Positions 11,047-20,808 of a stretch of 64,000 nucleotides of DNA are shown here, piece by piece. Origin of the DNA: Streptomyces capitiformicae (GTDB lineage: Bacteria > Actinomycetota > Actinomycetes > Streptomycetales > Streptomycetaceae). Made by a program: the position numbers and the translations under genes. The notes below the pieces were generated by a model. It saw nothing but the letters and a program-made list of their open reading frames with translations. It ran no database searches and had not been told where the DNA came from. The stretch covers positions 9,059,486-9,123,485 of the forward strand of contig NZ_CP022161.1 in assembly GCF_002214185.1 (NCBI RefSeq), in the 5' to 3' direction. Each line of letters opens with the position of its first letter. Within the stretch, counting starts at the first letter, position 1.

Positions 11047-11079
11047 ACCGCCCCGCTCGGGGGAGCCGAGCGGGGCGGT
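11047..11079. terminator. Strong hairpin upstream of the protease gene
   Basis: Fourteen-base perfect arms (ACCGCCCCGCTCGG and its complement) close a five-base loop. It lies after the LAL regulator (stop 11335, minus strand) and 67 bases upstream of the protease start, so it probably ends LAL transcription before it enters the protease gene. The rest of 10981-11334 holds only the protease promoter region and a 25-bp duplication. Confidence 0.7.
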
Positions 11080-11293
11080 GGGCCGGTCCGTGTGCCCTGG
11101 CGTGCGGCACGGCACAAAAACTAAGAGCGGGAGTGATCCCGTCCCAATGGGGGATCCCCCTAGGGGAGTTGGGGAGGGAAAACCCTCGATGACCCGGTCG
11201 GCGGTTTGAGCCTAGGCTGGAGCTGCAAGGTCGCTTCGCGTGCGCCGGCCCTCATGGGAGGGGGCGCGCCGGTCCCCGGGAGGGGTTCGAAAC

Positions 11294-11343
11294 GCCGGTC
11301 CCGGGGAGGTCAGTTCGTGCCGGTCCCGGAAAGGTCAGTTCGT
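11294..11343. repeat. 25-bp tandem duplication at the LAL regulator stop codon
   Basis: Two adjacent 25-base units, each reading GCCGGTCCCGG, two variable bases, then AGGTCAGTTCGT, differ at two positions. The second unit covers the last codons and stop of the regulator, so the end of the gene has been copied once just downstream. Confidence 0.8.
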
Positions 11344-14190
11344 ACGGTGTCCCGCCGCCAGACGCACGATGTCCACACGCGACCGGATTCCCAGCTTCCG
11401 GTAGACCCGTGTGAGCGTCGCCTCGACCGTCTTCACGCTGATGTAGAGCCGACCGGCGATCTCCCGGTTGGTCGCCCCCTCCATGACCAGCTCGGCGACC
11501 TGACGCTCCGTCGTCGCGAGCACGGCGAGGGCGTCGAGGGCCGACGGGGCGAGGACCACCTGCTGCGGGGGCGCCGGGGCGACCGTGGCCTGCTCCGCCT
11601 GCCGCAGCCACGGCAGGGCGCGGCAGCGGCGGAACAGCCGGGCCGCCTCCTCGTACGACGTCGGCGTGGGCGCGGACGTCCCCCCTGGCCGGGCGCCGAA
11701 GGCCTGCGGAAGGGTGCGCAGGGAAGCGAGGGCGTACGCGGCCCGGGCCTCCTCCAGGCCATAGCCCAGCTTGGCCAGCCGGTCCTGCGCCGAGGTCAAC
11801 TGACGTACCGCCGCGTCCTGCTCACCGCGCGCCGCGCGCACCAACGCCTCCGCCCGGTCGAGGACGGCGAGCACGCTCTCGCGGCCGAGCCGCAGCGCCT
11901 GCTGCCGGGTGACGTCGATGACGTCCTGCGCCTCGGCCGACTCCCCGACCCGGACCAGGGCTTCGGCGAGATCGCCGTGCCAGCGCCCGCGCGCGGGGTC
12001 GGTGACCCCGAGCCCCTCCTCCAACTCCCGTACCCGGCGCAGCGACTGCACGGTGCCGGGCGCGTCCCCCGCCACCAGCTGGGCGTGCCCGAGGGCGCCC
12101 AGGGCGCGGGAGAGGTACATCAGGTCGCCGTCCTGCTCCGCGTGCTCGGCAGCCTCGCGGGCGAGGGCCTGGGCCCGCTCCACATCGCCGCCGGCGGCCT
12201 CCGCGAGCGAGGTGAACATGGCGGAGGCACCTTCGCCGATACCGGAGTCCTGAGCCAGCCGCCGACCCTCGCGGGCGAGGTCGAGGGCGCGGCCGCAGTG
12301 CCCGGCGCGCAACTCGGTCTCGGCGAGGAAGCGTACGTAGTGCACCTCGCTCTCGACCATGCCGCGCTGACGCACCTCACGCAGCAGCGAGGTGATCGTC
12401 GCCCGGGCCTCGCCGAGTTGGTCGCTCATCATCAGCCAGCGGAACCGGGTCGCGCCCGCCCCGTTGTGGTGGCACGCGAGCTGCGGGTCCTGCGGCTCCT
12501 TGAGCGCGCGTTTGATGGTCGCCGGCGCGTCCGGGTGCCCCATCAGGGTCTCGGCCTGTGCCTGGAAGGCGAGCGCGAGCAGTTCGGTGCGCCGGTCGGC
12601 GGCCCGCGCGGCCAGTTCCGCGGCGCGTGCGGCCTCCTCGCGGCCCTCGGCGAAGTCACCGTCGAGGACCAGCGCGCGCCAGGCGAGCTGGTAGCGGACC
12701 AGGGCGAGCAGCCGCGGGTCGTCGCCCGCGTCGGCGAGGACCTGCGGATAGACGGCGTCGACCTCGGTGAGGGACTGCCCGGCCGCGTCGATCACCACCA
12801 TCCAGGCCCGCACGCGTTCGGCGGGCTCGGTGGCCCGGCTCAGCACCTCGCGGGCGATGTCCCGCCCGAGGTCGTTCTCCCCGGCGGTCAGCGCGTCCTC
12901 GGCGGCCTGCAGCCGCCGCTCGTCCGGGCCGGGCGACACGCCCGCCGGGGTGTGCCGGGCCGAGAGCAGCCCCAGCTCGGCGGCGACCGAGGGCGCGCCC
13001 CGGTCCCGGGCCACAGCGGCGGCCTCACCGAGCCGGGCGGCGACCTCCGGGTCGGCGCCGGTGGTGGACAAAGCCAGATGCCGGGCCCGCTCGATGGGGT
13101 CGCCGGCGGCGGTGGACAGCGCGGCGTGGGCCGCCCGCCGCTCCTGGGCGGTGGCCTCGGCGTACAGCGCGGCCGACACCAGGGGGTGCGCGAACCGCAC
13201 GCCCGGGCCCTCCCGCTCCGGCGCCAGCAGCCCGAGCGCGGCGGCCTGCGCCGTCTCCGCCTCGGCGTTCTCCCGTCCGGCGGCGTGCAGCAGGGCCAGC
13301 GTGGGCCGGGCACCGGCGCTGGCGACGAGCAGGGTGCGGCGGGCCTCCGCCGAGAGCATGTCCAGCCGGTTCAGGACCAGGGTCCGCAGCGAGGTCGGCA
13401 CCGGCAGCGGCTCCCCCGGCCGCGGCGGGGTCGGGCTGTCGGCCAGGGCACGGCCCAGCTCCAGCGCGAACAGCGGGTTGCCGCCGCTGGTGCGGTGGAT
13501 GTCCCGCACGGTCGAGCGGGGCAGACCGGTGTAACCACGGTTCTCGAGCAGCTCGGCGACATGCGTCCGGGACAGCGGAGCGACTCTGAGGGCAAGAGTG
13601 CCGGGAGGGGACGCGCGTAGATATCGGTCCTGCTCATGGCCGTGCGGATCGGTGGACGTACGTACGGCGCACAGCATGCGCACCGGCATCTCCCCGAGCC
13701 GCCGCGCGGCGAACCCGAGCAGCTCGACACTGGCCGGATCCAGCCACTGGAGGTCGTCCGCGACGATCAGCACCGGACCCTTGGCGGCAAGGGTCCGCAG
13801 GGTCGACAGCACCGCGAGCCGCAGGGCGAGTCCGTCCCGCTGAAGGGTCGACTCACCGCGACCGGTGAGCGCGGACTCCAGAGCCGTGCGCTGCGGGGCG
13901 GGCAACTGATCGGACACCTCGTCCACGACCAGCCCGAGCAGGTCGGTCAGCGCGAGGAACGGCAAGTGGGACTCGGACTCGGTGGCCGAACAGCGCAGCA
14001 CGGTGCGGGCCGTTTCCCCGTACTCCGCGGCCAGAGCGCGCAGCACGGTCGATTTACCGATCCCGGCGGAACCGTGCACCAGCACGCTCCCACCACGCGC
14101 AAGCTGCTCACGCGCTGCCGTGAACAGCTCCTCCCTGCCTATGACCAGGTCGGGGCGGGGTCTCCCAGGCTCCATGAAGTCCCGTCGCAC
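11335..14190 (-). CDS. LAL-family (large ATP-binding) LuxR transcriptional regulator
   Basis: 951 residues from a GTG at 14190 with GGGGAG ten bases upstream; an internal ATG at 14175 has a weaker site. A Walker A motif (GSAGIGKST, about 40-48) and Walker B (VLIVADDLQWLD) form an N-terminal AAA-type ATPase. Several hundred residues of TPR-like helices follow. A C-terminal LuxR helix-turn-helix contains TERQVAELVMEGATNREIA and VKTVEATLTRVYRKLGI. LAL proteins are usually pathway activators of secondary metabolism or sugar use. None of the adjacent genes clearly identifies its target; the nearest candidates are the protease downstream and the GAF-LuxR gene upstream. Confidence 0.93.
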   Translation of the reverse strand: MRRDFMEPGRPRPDLVIGREELFTAAREQLARGGSVLVHGSAGIGKSTVLRALAAEYGETARTVLRCSATESESHLPFLALTDLLGLVVDEVSDQLPAPQRTALESALTGRGESTLQRDGLALRLAVLSTLRTLAAKGPVLIVADDLQWLDPASVELLGFAARRLGEMPVRMLCAVRTSTDPHGHEQDRYLRASPPGTLALRVAPLSRTHVAELLENRGYTGLPRSTVRDIHRTSGGNPLFALELGRALADSPTPPRPGEPLPVPTSLRTLVLNRLDMLSAEARRTLLVASAGARPTLALLHAAGRENAEAETAQAAALGLLAPEREGPGVRFAHPLVSAALYAEATAQERRAAHAALSTAAGDPIERARHLALSTTGADPEVAARLGEAAAVARDRGAPSVAAELGLLSARHTPAGVSPGPDERRLQAAEDALTAGENDLGRDIAREVLSRATEPAERVRAWMVVIDAAGQSLTEVDAVYPQVLADAGDDPRLLALVRYQLAWRALVLDGDFAEGREEAARAAELAARAADRRTELLALAFQAQAETLMGHPDAPATIKRALKEPQDPQLACHHNGAGATRFRWLMMSDQLGEARATITSLLREVRQRGMVESEVHYVRFLAETELRAGHCGRALDLAREGRRLAQDSGIGEGASAMFTSLAEAAGGDVERAQALAREAAEHAEQDGDLMYLSRALGALGHAQLVAGDAPGTVQSLRRVRELEEGLGVTDPARGRWHGDLAEALVRVGESAEAQDVIDVTRQQALRLGRESVLAVLDRAEALVRAARGEQDAAVRQLTSAQDRLAKLGYGLEEARAAYALASLRTLPQAFGARPGGTSAPTPTSYEEAARLFRRCRALPWLRQAEQATVAPAPPQQVVLAPSALDALAVLATTERQVAELVMEGATNREIAGRLYISVKTVEATLTRVYRKLGIRSRVDIVRLAAGHRTN

Positions 14191-14344
14191 GGGCCACCGC
14201 TCCCCTCTGTGTCGTGTCCTGGCCAATATTAGGCATCCAGCCTTTGAATTCCGGAACGGAACCCTGGTGAACCAAATAACAGGAAGAGTACGGCATAGGA
14301 AATTTCACATGCGCGTTACATGAATGACCTGGGAGGCCTGCACC

Positions 14345-14440
14345 GCGCCCCGTAAGGAGCGCGGGGCTCTGACATATGCGGCTCCGCCGGGTGGGCGCGA
14401 CCAGCCATGACGAACCGGCACTCCGGAACGAACCTGGTAT
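14345..14440 (+). repeat. Dispersed Streptomyces intergenic repeat, copy 1
   Basis: It opens with a hairpin (GCGCCCC-GTAA-GGAGCGC, one mismatch), then GCGGGGCT, and continues with GCGGCTCCGCC and GGGCGCGACCAGCCA. A closely related copy on the opposite strand lies at 48490-48571. Elements of this kind recur between genes in Streptomyces genomes and often overlap terminators. This copy lies downstream of the GAF-LuxR gene that ends at 14475. Confidence 0.7.
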
Positions 14441-14474
14441 CCCAACGGCGCGACCCGGCTCAACCAGCGGAGCG

Positions 14475-15335
14475 CTACGGCAACAATCCCGCCCGACGCG
14501 CAGCCACCACCGCTTCCAGCCGCGTGTGAGCCCCAAGCTTCCGCATGGCCGACCGCAGATACGCCTTCACGGTCTCCGGACGCAGCCCCAGCCGTTCCGC
14601 GGCCACCGCATTGGTCGCCCCCGTAGCGACACAGGCCAGCACATCCACCTCGCGCGGGGTCAACACGGCCGACCCCCCACCACCGCCGGAGGCCGTCGCA
14701 CCGGCAAGGCGCCCGCACACCCGCAACAGCTCCTCCCGCAACCCCGGGTCCTCGATCCGCGGCGCCAGCGCGCGCAGCGCCCCGTGTGCCTCCCGGACCT
14801 CCTCCCATGCCCCCGGCGCCCCGTCCTCCGGCGCGCGGGTCGCGGCCAGCAGACTGCGCGCCTCGTCGCGTACGACCAGCGCCTGCTCCACGTCGCGCGC
14901 GGCCTCCAGAGCGGCGCCCACCGTGCGGTCGCCCAGCGGCCGCGCCGTACGCAGAGCGCCGTAGAGCACACCGCGCACCCGCCGCCGTACGACGACGGGG
15001 ACGGCGAGCACGGAGCGGATGCCCTCGGCGGCGACCGCGGCGTCGTACTCGTGGCTGATCTGGCGCGAGGACGAGTAGTCGGTGACCCAGCACGGCCGGG
15101 CGAGGGCCACCGTCTTGCCGCCGAGGCCGTTCCCGGAGTGCACGGCCAGACCGCTGAGCGAGGTGGTCCTGTTGCCCTGGAGTTCGCTGATGCGCAGTTG
15201 CCCGGGATCCGACTCGACCAGTCCGGCGAAGGCGAGCGGCAGCCCGGTCGACTGGCGCAGTCGTATCAGCGCACCGCGCATGTCCGCCGTACCGCCTAAA
15301 ACCGTGTCGACGGAACTCAAGGGGTCCAATGCCAC
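14475..15335 (-). CDS. GAF-domain LuxR-type transcriptional regulator
   Basis: 286 residues from a GTG preceded by GGAAGGGACGAG. Residues about 20-160 form a GAF-like sensor (LPLAFAGLV, GLGGKTVALARPCWVTDY, IRSVLAVPVVVRRRVRGVLYG). The C-terminal 60 residues are a LuxR helix-turn-helix (LTPREVDVLACVATGATNAV, ETVKAYLRSAMRKLGAHTRLE). It is divergent from the acyl-CoA ligase pair at 15437, with a six-base inverted repeat in the shared region, so it probably controls those genes in response to a small molecule. Related regulators sit beside acyl-CoA ligases in other streptomycetes. Confidence 0.87.
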   Translation of the reverse strand: MALDPLSSVDTVLGGTADMRGALIRLRQSTGLPLAFAGLVESDPGQLRISELQGNRTTSLSGLAVHSGNGLGGKTVALARPCWVTDYSSSRQISHEYDAAVAAEGIRSVLAVPVVVRRRVRGVLYGALRTARPLGDRTVGAALEAARDVEQALVVRDEARSLLAATRAPEDGAPGAWEEVREAHGALRALAPRIEDPGLREELLRVCGRLAGATASGGGGGSAVLTPREVDVLACVATGATNAVAAERLGLRPETVKAYLRSAMRKLGAHTRLEAVVAARRAGLLP

Positions 15336-15382
15336 GAACTCGTCCCTTCCGCGCGGCGCACCCCCGTTCGGGGGTGGTGAGA

Positions 15383-15402
15383 CGTGTATCACGCATTACA
15401 CG
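15383..15402. promoter_or_regulatory. Inverted repeat between divergent regulator and acyl-CoA ligases
   Basis: CGTGTA and TACACG flank an eight-base spacer, 35 bases upstream of the ligase start. The placement and symmetry suit an operator for the divergent LuxR-type regulator. A small hairpin (CCCCC-GTTC-GGGGG) lies next to it at 15361-15374. Confidence 0.45.
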
Positions 15403-15436
15403 ATGTCAGGCAACGGTCCGGCAATGAGGAGGACAC

Positions 15437-17116
15437 ATGTCGGCGAGGACGAGCGGCACGGACGAGTTCCGGGCGGCCCGGGACTTCCTGTTGGAACACC
15501 GTGAGGACTACGACACGGCGTACAGGGGCTTCACCTGGCCGCGCCCCGAGTACTTCAACTGGGCGCTCGACTGGTTCGACGTCATCGCACGTGGGAACGA
15601 CCGCACGGCCCTGCACATCGTCGAGGAGGACGGCACCGAGGCCAGGCTCTCCTTCGCCGAGATGTCCGAACGCTCGGCCCGGGCGGCGAACTGGCTGCGG
15701 GACCGGGGCGTCCGCGCCGACGACCGCATCCTCGTCATGCTCGGCAACCAGGCGGAGCTGTGGGAGACGGCCCTCGCCGCGATGAAGCTGCGCGCCGTCG
15801 TCATCCCCGCCACCCCGCTGCTCGGCCCCGCCGATCTGCGCGACCGCGTCGAACGGGGCCGCGTGCGGCATGTGATCGCACGGGCCGAGGACGCCTCCAA
15901 GTTCGACGAGGTGCCCGGCCGCTACACCCGGATCGCGGTCGGCGACGCGGTGGACGGCTGGAAGTCGTACGGGGAGGCCTACGCGGCTCCGGCCGGCTTC
16001 CAGCCGAACGGCAGGACCAACGCCACCGATCCGCTGATGCTGTACTTCACCTCGGGTACGACCGCCCGGCCCAAACTCGTCGAGCACACCCATGTGTCGT
16101 ACCCCGTCGGCCACCTGGCGACGATGTACTGGATCGGTCTGAAGCCCGGCGACGTCCACCTCAACATCTCCTCGCCCGGCTGGGCCAAGCACGCGTGGTC
16201 CAATCTCTTCGCCCCGTGGAACGCGGAGGCGACCGTCTTCATCCACAACTACTCCCGCTTCGACGCGGACCGCCTGCTCGCGGAGATGGAACGCGCGGGC
16301 GTCACCAGCTTCTGCGCCCCGCCCACCGTGTGGCGCATGCTGATCCAGTCCGACCTCGGCCGGCTGAGCACCCCGCCACGCGAGGTCGTCGCCGCCGGCG
16401 AGCCGCTGAACCCCGAGGTCATCGAACAGGTGCGGCGCGCCTGGGGCGTCACCATCCGCGACGGATTCGGGCAGACCGAGACGGCCGTCCAGGTCTCCAA
16501 CAGCCCCGGCCAGGAGCTGAAGACCGGCTCGATGGGCAGGCCCGGCCCCGGCTTCAAGGTCGTCCTGCTCGACCCCGTGACCGGCGCGCCCGACGCCGAC
16601 GAGGGCGAGATCGCGCTCGACCTGTCCAACCGCCCCGTCGGCCTGATGACCGGCTACCACGGTGACCCCGACCGCACGGCGGAGGCCATGGCCGGCGGCT
16701 ACTACCGCACCGGCGACATCGGCTCGCGGGACGAGGACGGCTACATCACGTACGTGGGGCGCGCGGACGACGTCTTCAAGGCGAGCGACTACAAGATCAG
16801 CCCGTTCGAGCTGGAGAGTTCCCTCTTGGAGCACGAGGCGGTGGCCGAGGCGGCCGTCGTGCCCGCGCCGGACGAGGTCCGGCTCGCCGTGCCGAAGGCG
16901 TACATCGTGCTGGCGGCGGGCTGGGAGCCGGGGCCGGACACCGCGAAGGTGCTCTTCGAACACTCCCGGACCGTGCTCGCCCCCTACAAGCGCGTCCGCC
17001 GCCTGGAGTTCGCCGACCTGCCGAAGACCGTGTCGGGCAAGATCCGCCGCATCGAGCTCCGGGAGGCCACGGCTGAGGGCTCGGACGCCGAGTACCGCGA
17101 GGAGGACTTCCGGTGA
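15437..17116 (+). CDS. AMP-forming acyl-CoA synthetase (medium-chain/ACSM-like)
   Basis: 559 residues. It activates a carboxylic acid to the acyl-AMP and then the CoA thioester. The P-loop-like motif [11 protein letters not shown] is near residue 195. [30 protein letters not shown] and the C-terminal KTVSGKIRR with the catalytic Lys are all present. Motifs such as [20 protein letters not shown] resemble the medium-chain and branched-chain acid ligases. A strong GAGGAGGACAC site precedes the ATG. The stop overlaps the next gene by four bases (GTGA), so the two ligases are translated together. The substrate acid is unknown. Confidence 0.9.
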   Translation: MSARTSGTDEFRAARDFLLEHREDYDTAYRGFTWPRPEYFNWALDWFDVIARGNDRTALHIVEEDGTEARLSFAEMSERSARAANWLRDRGVRADDRILVMLGNQAELWETALAAMKLRAVVIPATPLLGPADLRDRVERGRVRHVIARAEDASKFDEVPGRYTRIAVGDAVDGWKSYGEAYAAPAGFQPNGRTNATDPLMLYFTSGTTARPKLVEHTHVSYPVGHLATMYWIGLKPGDVHLNISSPGWAKHAWSNLFAPWNAEATVFIHNYSRFDADRLLAEMERAGVTSFCAPPTVWRMLIQSDLGRLSTPPREVVAAGEPLNPEVIEQVRRAWGVTIRDGFGQTETAVQVSNSPGQELKTGSMGRPGPGFKVVLLDPVTGAPDADEGEIALDLSNRPVGLMTGYHGDPDRTAEAMAGGYYRTGDIGSRDEDGYITYVGRADDVFKASDYKISPFELESSLLEHEAVAEAAVVPAPDEVRLAVPKAYIVLAAGWEPGPDTAKVLFEHSRTVLAPYKRVRRLEFADLPKTVSGKIRRIELREATAEGSDAEYREEDFR

Positions 17117-18711
17117 CGGCGACCTCAGCACTGTCGTACACCCATGGGACGAGCGACACGGTTCTGCTCGGCGACACGATCGGGGCCAACCTGGACCGGG
17201 CGGTCGCCGCCTGGCCGGACCGGGAGGCGCTGGTCGACGTGGATTCGGGGCGGCGCTGGACGTACGCCCAGTTCGCCGCCGACGTCGACGAGTTGGCGTA
17301 CGCGCTGCTCGCGAGCGGCGTCGCCAAGGGTGACCGGGTGGGCATCTGGGCGATCAACTGTCCCGAGTGGGTCCTGGTCCAGTACGCCACGGCCCGCATC
17401 GGCGCGATCATGGTGAACATCAATCCGGCCTACCGCACCCACGAGGTCGAGTACGTCCTCAACCAGGCCGGGATCTCGTTGTTGTTCGCCTCCCTCAGTC
17501 ACAAGACGAGTGACTACCGGGCGATGGTCGATCAAGTGCGGGGCAAGTGCCCGCAGTTGAGGGAGACCGTGTTCATCGGGGACCCCAGCTGGGAGGCGCT
17601 GATCGCACGGGGAACGCCGGTGCCGTACGAGGAGCTGTCCTGCGACGACCCGATCAACATCCAGTACACGTCGGGTACGACGGGCTTCCCCAAGGGGGCC
17701 ACCCTCTCCCACCACAACATTCTCAACAACGGTTATTTCGTAGGGGAGTTGATCGCCTACAGCGAGCAGGACCGGGTGTGCGTCCCCGTGCCCTTCTACC
17801 ACTGCTTCGGCATGGTCATGGGCAACCTCGCCGCCACCTCCCACGGCGCCTGCATGGTGATCCCGGCCCCCTCCTTCGACCCGGCGGCCACCCTGCGGGC
17901 GGTCCAGCAGGAGCGCTGCACCTCCCTCTACGGCGTCCCCACCATGTTCATCGCGGAGTTGAACCTCCCCGACTTCGCCTCGTACGACCTCTCCTCCCTG
18001 CGGACCGGCATCATGGCGGGCTCGCCCTGCCCGGTGGAGGTGATGAAACGGGTGGTCGGCGAGATGCACATGGCGGAGGTCTCGATCTGCTACGGCATGA
18101 CGGAGACCTCACCCGTCTCGACGCAGACCCGCCGCGACGACGACCTGGAGCACCGCACCGGCACCGTCGGCCGCGTCCTGCCGCACATCGAGGTCAAGGT
18201 CGTCGACCCGGCCACCGGGGTGACCCAACCCCGCGGCACAGCAGGCGAGTTGTGCACCCGCGGCTACAGCGTGATGCTCGGCTACTGGAACGAGCCCGAG
18301 AAGACCGCCGAGGCCGTCGACGCCGGGCGGTGGATGCACACCGGTGATCTGGCGACGATGCGCGAGGACGGGTACGTCGAGATCGTCGGCCGGATCAAGG
18401 ACATGATCATCCGCGGGGGCGAGAACATCTACCCGCGCGAGATCGAGGAGTTCCTGTACGGGCACGCGAAGATCGCCGACGTCCAGGTGGTGGGCGTACC
18501 GCACGAGCGGTACGGCGAGGAGGTCCTCGCCTGCGTCATCCCGCGCGACCCGGCCGATCCGCTCACGCTGGAGGAGCTACGGGCCTTCTGCGACGGGCGG
18601 TTGGCGCACTACAAGATCCCGAGCGCGCTGCGGATCCTGGACGCCTTCCCGATGACGGTGTCGGGGAAGGTGCGCAAGATCGAGCTGCGGGAGCGGTACG
18701 CCGGACAGTAG
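17113..18711 (+). CDS. AMP-binding fatty acyl-CoA ligase (FadD-like)
   Basis: 532 residues, starting at a GTG inside the stop of the previous ligase. The adenylation motifs are [66 protein letters not shown] and [13 protein letters not shown]. The set is typical of long- or medium-chain acyl-CoA synthetases used in fatty acid uptake and degradation. Having two ligases with different signatures in one transcript suggests use of a family of related acids. No beta-oxidation gene is adjacent. It converges on the zinc-ribbon gene downstream. Confidence 0.92.
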   Translation: MTATSALSYTHGTSDTVLLGDTIGANLDRAVAAWPDREALVDVDSGRRWTYAQFAADVDELAYALLASGVAKGDRVGIWAINCPEWVLVQYATARIGAIMVNINPAYRTHEVEYVLNQAGISLLFASLSHKTSDYRAMVDQVRGKCPQLRETVFIGDPSWEALIARGTPVPYEELSCDDPINIQYTSGTTGFPKGATLSHHNILNNGYFVGELIAYSEQDRVCVPVPFYHCFGMVMGNLAATSHGACMVIPAPSFDPAATLRAVQQERCTSLYGVPTMFIAELNLPDFASYDLSSLRTGIMAGSPCPVEVMKRVVGEMHMAEVSICYGMTETSPVSTQTRRDDDLEHRTGTVGRVLPHIEVKVVDPATGVTQPRGTAGELCTRGYSVMLGYWNEPEKTAEAVDAGRWMHTGDLATMREDGYVEIVGRIKDMIIRGGENIYPREIEEFLYGHAKIADVQVVGVPHERYGEEVLACVIPRDPADPLTLEELRAFCDGRLAHYKIPSALRILDAFPMTVSGKVRKIELRERYAGQ

Positions 18712-18762
18712 GGGGTGCTGTGCGGGACTTTCACGACAGCCCCTGGCCGGCCGGTGGTGGTC

Positions 18763-19473
18763 TCAGGCCCCCGAACCGGCCGCGGCCAGCTCGGTCGCGG
18801 CGCCGTTCACCGGCTGCGGGGTGCCCGTGAGGTCCAGGACGAACAGGGAGACGCCCAGGCCGTCGGCGCGGTCGCGGGCGTTGTCCGTGTATCCGGCGAG
18901 GGAGAAGTAGACACAGCCGGTGGACTCCGTCATGGCGGTCAGCCACAGGCACTCGACATCGCGCAGTGAGGCCGGGCTGACCGACGGGTCCACCTGGGCC
19001 AGGACGCCCCGTGCGGCCAGCCCGATCCCGTTGGGCTGGCGCTGGTCGGCCCGGCGTATGTCCCGGTAGCCCAGCCAGCGCAGATAGAGGGCGACGGCGG
19101 TGACCGCGTCGTGGGCGGTGCGGATGGTGACGGGCCGGAAGGTGGCGCGGGGGTTCGCGGGCGGCTCGGCCGTCTCCGCGCCGTCCTCGCCCAGCGGCCC
19201 CGGCGCACCGGCCACGGGGACGCGCAGCACGGTCCCGCACGAACAGTCCAGCTCCGGGTGCGGCCACTGGTCGGCACGGCCACAGCTCCCGCAGCGGACG
19301 GTGACCCAGTCCTCGTCCCAGGTGCGGTGGGTGACGGATACGGCGGCGGCGCGACGGTCCAGGGGCGGGGCGACCGGGGTGCCGCACGCGCAGGGGTAGG
19401 CGGGGGCGGCGTACTGGTGTTCCCGCCCGCAGGCCGGGCACCGCACCGCCATGCTCTCGCTCATGCCTCTCAT
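18763..19473 (-). CDS. Hypothetical protein with two zinc-ribbon-like motifs
   Basis: 236 residues from an ATG with GGAG four bases upstream; ATGs at codons 4 and 8 are alternatives. The N-terminal 90 residues carry paired cysteines (CPACGRE, CACGTP, CGSCGRA, CSCGT), which suggest two zinc ribbons. The rest contains TIRTAHDAVTAVALYLRWLGY, CVYFSLAGYTDNARDRAD and LFVLDLTGTPQPVN, resembling restriction-endonuclease-like or Mrr-like modules only loosely. I do not recognise the family. It converges with the ligase operon and is divergent from the Hsp90 group. Confidence 0.65.
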   Translation of the reverse strand: MRGMSESMAVRCPACGREHQYAAPAYPCACGTPVAPPLDRRAAAVSVTHRTWDEDWVTVRCGSCGRADQWPHPELDCSCGTVLRVPVAGAPGPLGEDGAETAEPPANPRATFRPVTIRTAHDAVTAVALYLRWLGYRDIRRADQRQPNGIGLAARGVLAQVDPSVSPASLRDVECLWLTAMTESTGCVYFSLAGYTDNARDRADGLGVSLFVLDLTGTPQPVNGAATELAAAGSGA

Positions 19474-19720
19474 CGTGCTCCAACCAGGGCCGCTCCGGCA
19501 GGGAAACGACCCGATGGGGCCAGGGTGGATTCCGCTGCCGGCGCCCTTGACGCTCCCCGCCCCGCTCCCTACAACTGCCGCTGTCTCTCGGGGCTGTCAA
19601 GAGGGCTCGGTGGAAGTGGGTGAGGCGACGAAACCGCGCTGGGAAAACCCATCGGAAATCTGTCGGTGGGGCCGCTTATGCTGCACCGGACGATCACGCG
19701 GGACCAGGGGAGGGCGCGGC

Positions 19721-20707
19721 ATGTTCGGCAAGCTGTTCGGCAGGGGTGCGGAGAGACCGGTGGCAGATCCGCACGCCCTTCCCGCCCAGCACAGACACAA
19801 GAACGGGATGTACACGCTGCGCGCGCTCGGGGACACGCGGGTGCTCGCGCTGGTGGAGGCGGCCGACGCGGGTGACTGGGAGGCGGTCAAGGCGGCGCTG
19901 GCCCCCTTCGACCTCGGCCGTGACCATCGGGTCCTGGACGAAATCGCCGATCTGGACGGTGTGCAGGACTGGATCGGCCGGGCTGTCGAGGAGGACAAGG
20001 AGCACCGGGCGACGGCCCTGCTCATATCCGGGACGCGTCAGATCAGCTGGGGCTGGGAGGCACGCACCGCTGAGCGTGCCGTGAACGTCACGCAGAACCA
20101 GTGGCGGCTCTTCCACGAGCGGCTCCGCATCGCCGAGGAGCAGTTGTTCGAGGCCGCCGAGTTGCGGCCGGAGTGGGTCACGCCGTGGCGCCGCCTCCTC
20201 ACCTCCGGTCGCGGCATGTCGCTGGGGCCCGCCGTCAACGAGACCCGACGCGACGCCGCCCTGCGCCGCGACCCGCTGGACCTGGAGACCCATCTGGAGT
20301 GGGTGTCGCAGTTGCAGCCGCGTTGGGGCGGCGAGCCGGGGCAGGCCCTGGCATTCGCCCAGGACGCGGCCGCCCGCGCCCCGGAGGGACAGCGCCTCGG
20401 CTGTGTGATCGCGATGGCGTACATCGAGGAGTGGGTCGAGTCGGAGCGCGGGGACTACCTCGAAACCCACGAGATCCAGGCCCAGTTGCGGGAGGCGGCG
20501 GACCACAGCATCCTCCACCCCGCCTACGTGCGGCGGCCGGGCTGGCAGCAGGACTTCAACACGTTCGCCATGGCTTTGTCGCTGGCCGACGAGCGCCACA
20601 CGGTCCGGCGCGTCTTCCAGGCGCTGGACGGCGCCTACACCAAGTGGCCCTGGACCTACTTCGCGGAACCCGAGAAGCAGTTCGCGCGCGGGCACCGCCG
20701 CGCCTGA
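19721..20707 (+). CDS. Helical hypothetical protein, first gene of the Hsp90/TPR group
   Basis: 328 residues, mostly predicted helical, starting MFGKLFGRGAE after AGGGGAGGGCGC. It has repeated Trp- and Leu-rich helices (VEAADAGDWEAVKAALAPF, AEEQLFEAAELRPEWVTPW, RRVFQALDGAYTKWPWTYF) that recall TPR or ankyrin-like solenoids. No catalytic motif and no signal peptide are visible, so it should be cytoplasmic. The Hsp90 gene follows 101 bases downstream in the same direction, so it may be a partner or client adaptor of that chaperone. Confidence 0.75.
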   Translation: MFGKLFGRGAERPVADPHALPAQHRHKNGMYTLRALGDTRVLALVEAADAGDWEAVKAALAPFDLGRDHRVLDEIADLDGVQDWIGRAVEEDKEHRATALLISGTRQISWGWEARTAERAVNVTQNQWRLFHERLRIAEEQLFEAAELRPEWVTPWRRLLTSGRGMSLGPAVNETRRDAALRRDPLDLETHLEWVSQLQPRWGGEPGQALAFAQDAAARAPEGQRLGCVIAMAYIEEWVESERGDYLETHEIQAQLREAADHSILHPAYVRRPGWQQDFNTFAMALSLADERHTVRRVFQALDGAYTKWPWTYFAEPEKQFARGHRRA

Positions 20708-20808
20708 GCCCGCCCCCTGAGCGCACGCCGCCCTCCGGTCCCGATCGCCACCCGCCACCCGCCACCCGTGACCTGCCACCTGTCACCCCTCCCATCCCGG
20801 ACTGCCCG

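Noticed and set aside
11206..13620. An 804-codon plus-strand frame
   Set aside because: Shadow of the LAL regulator; its composition is that of an antisense high-GC frame.
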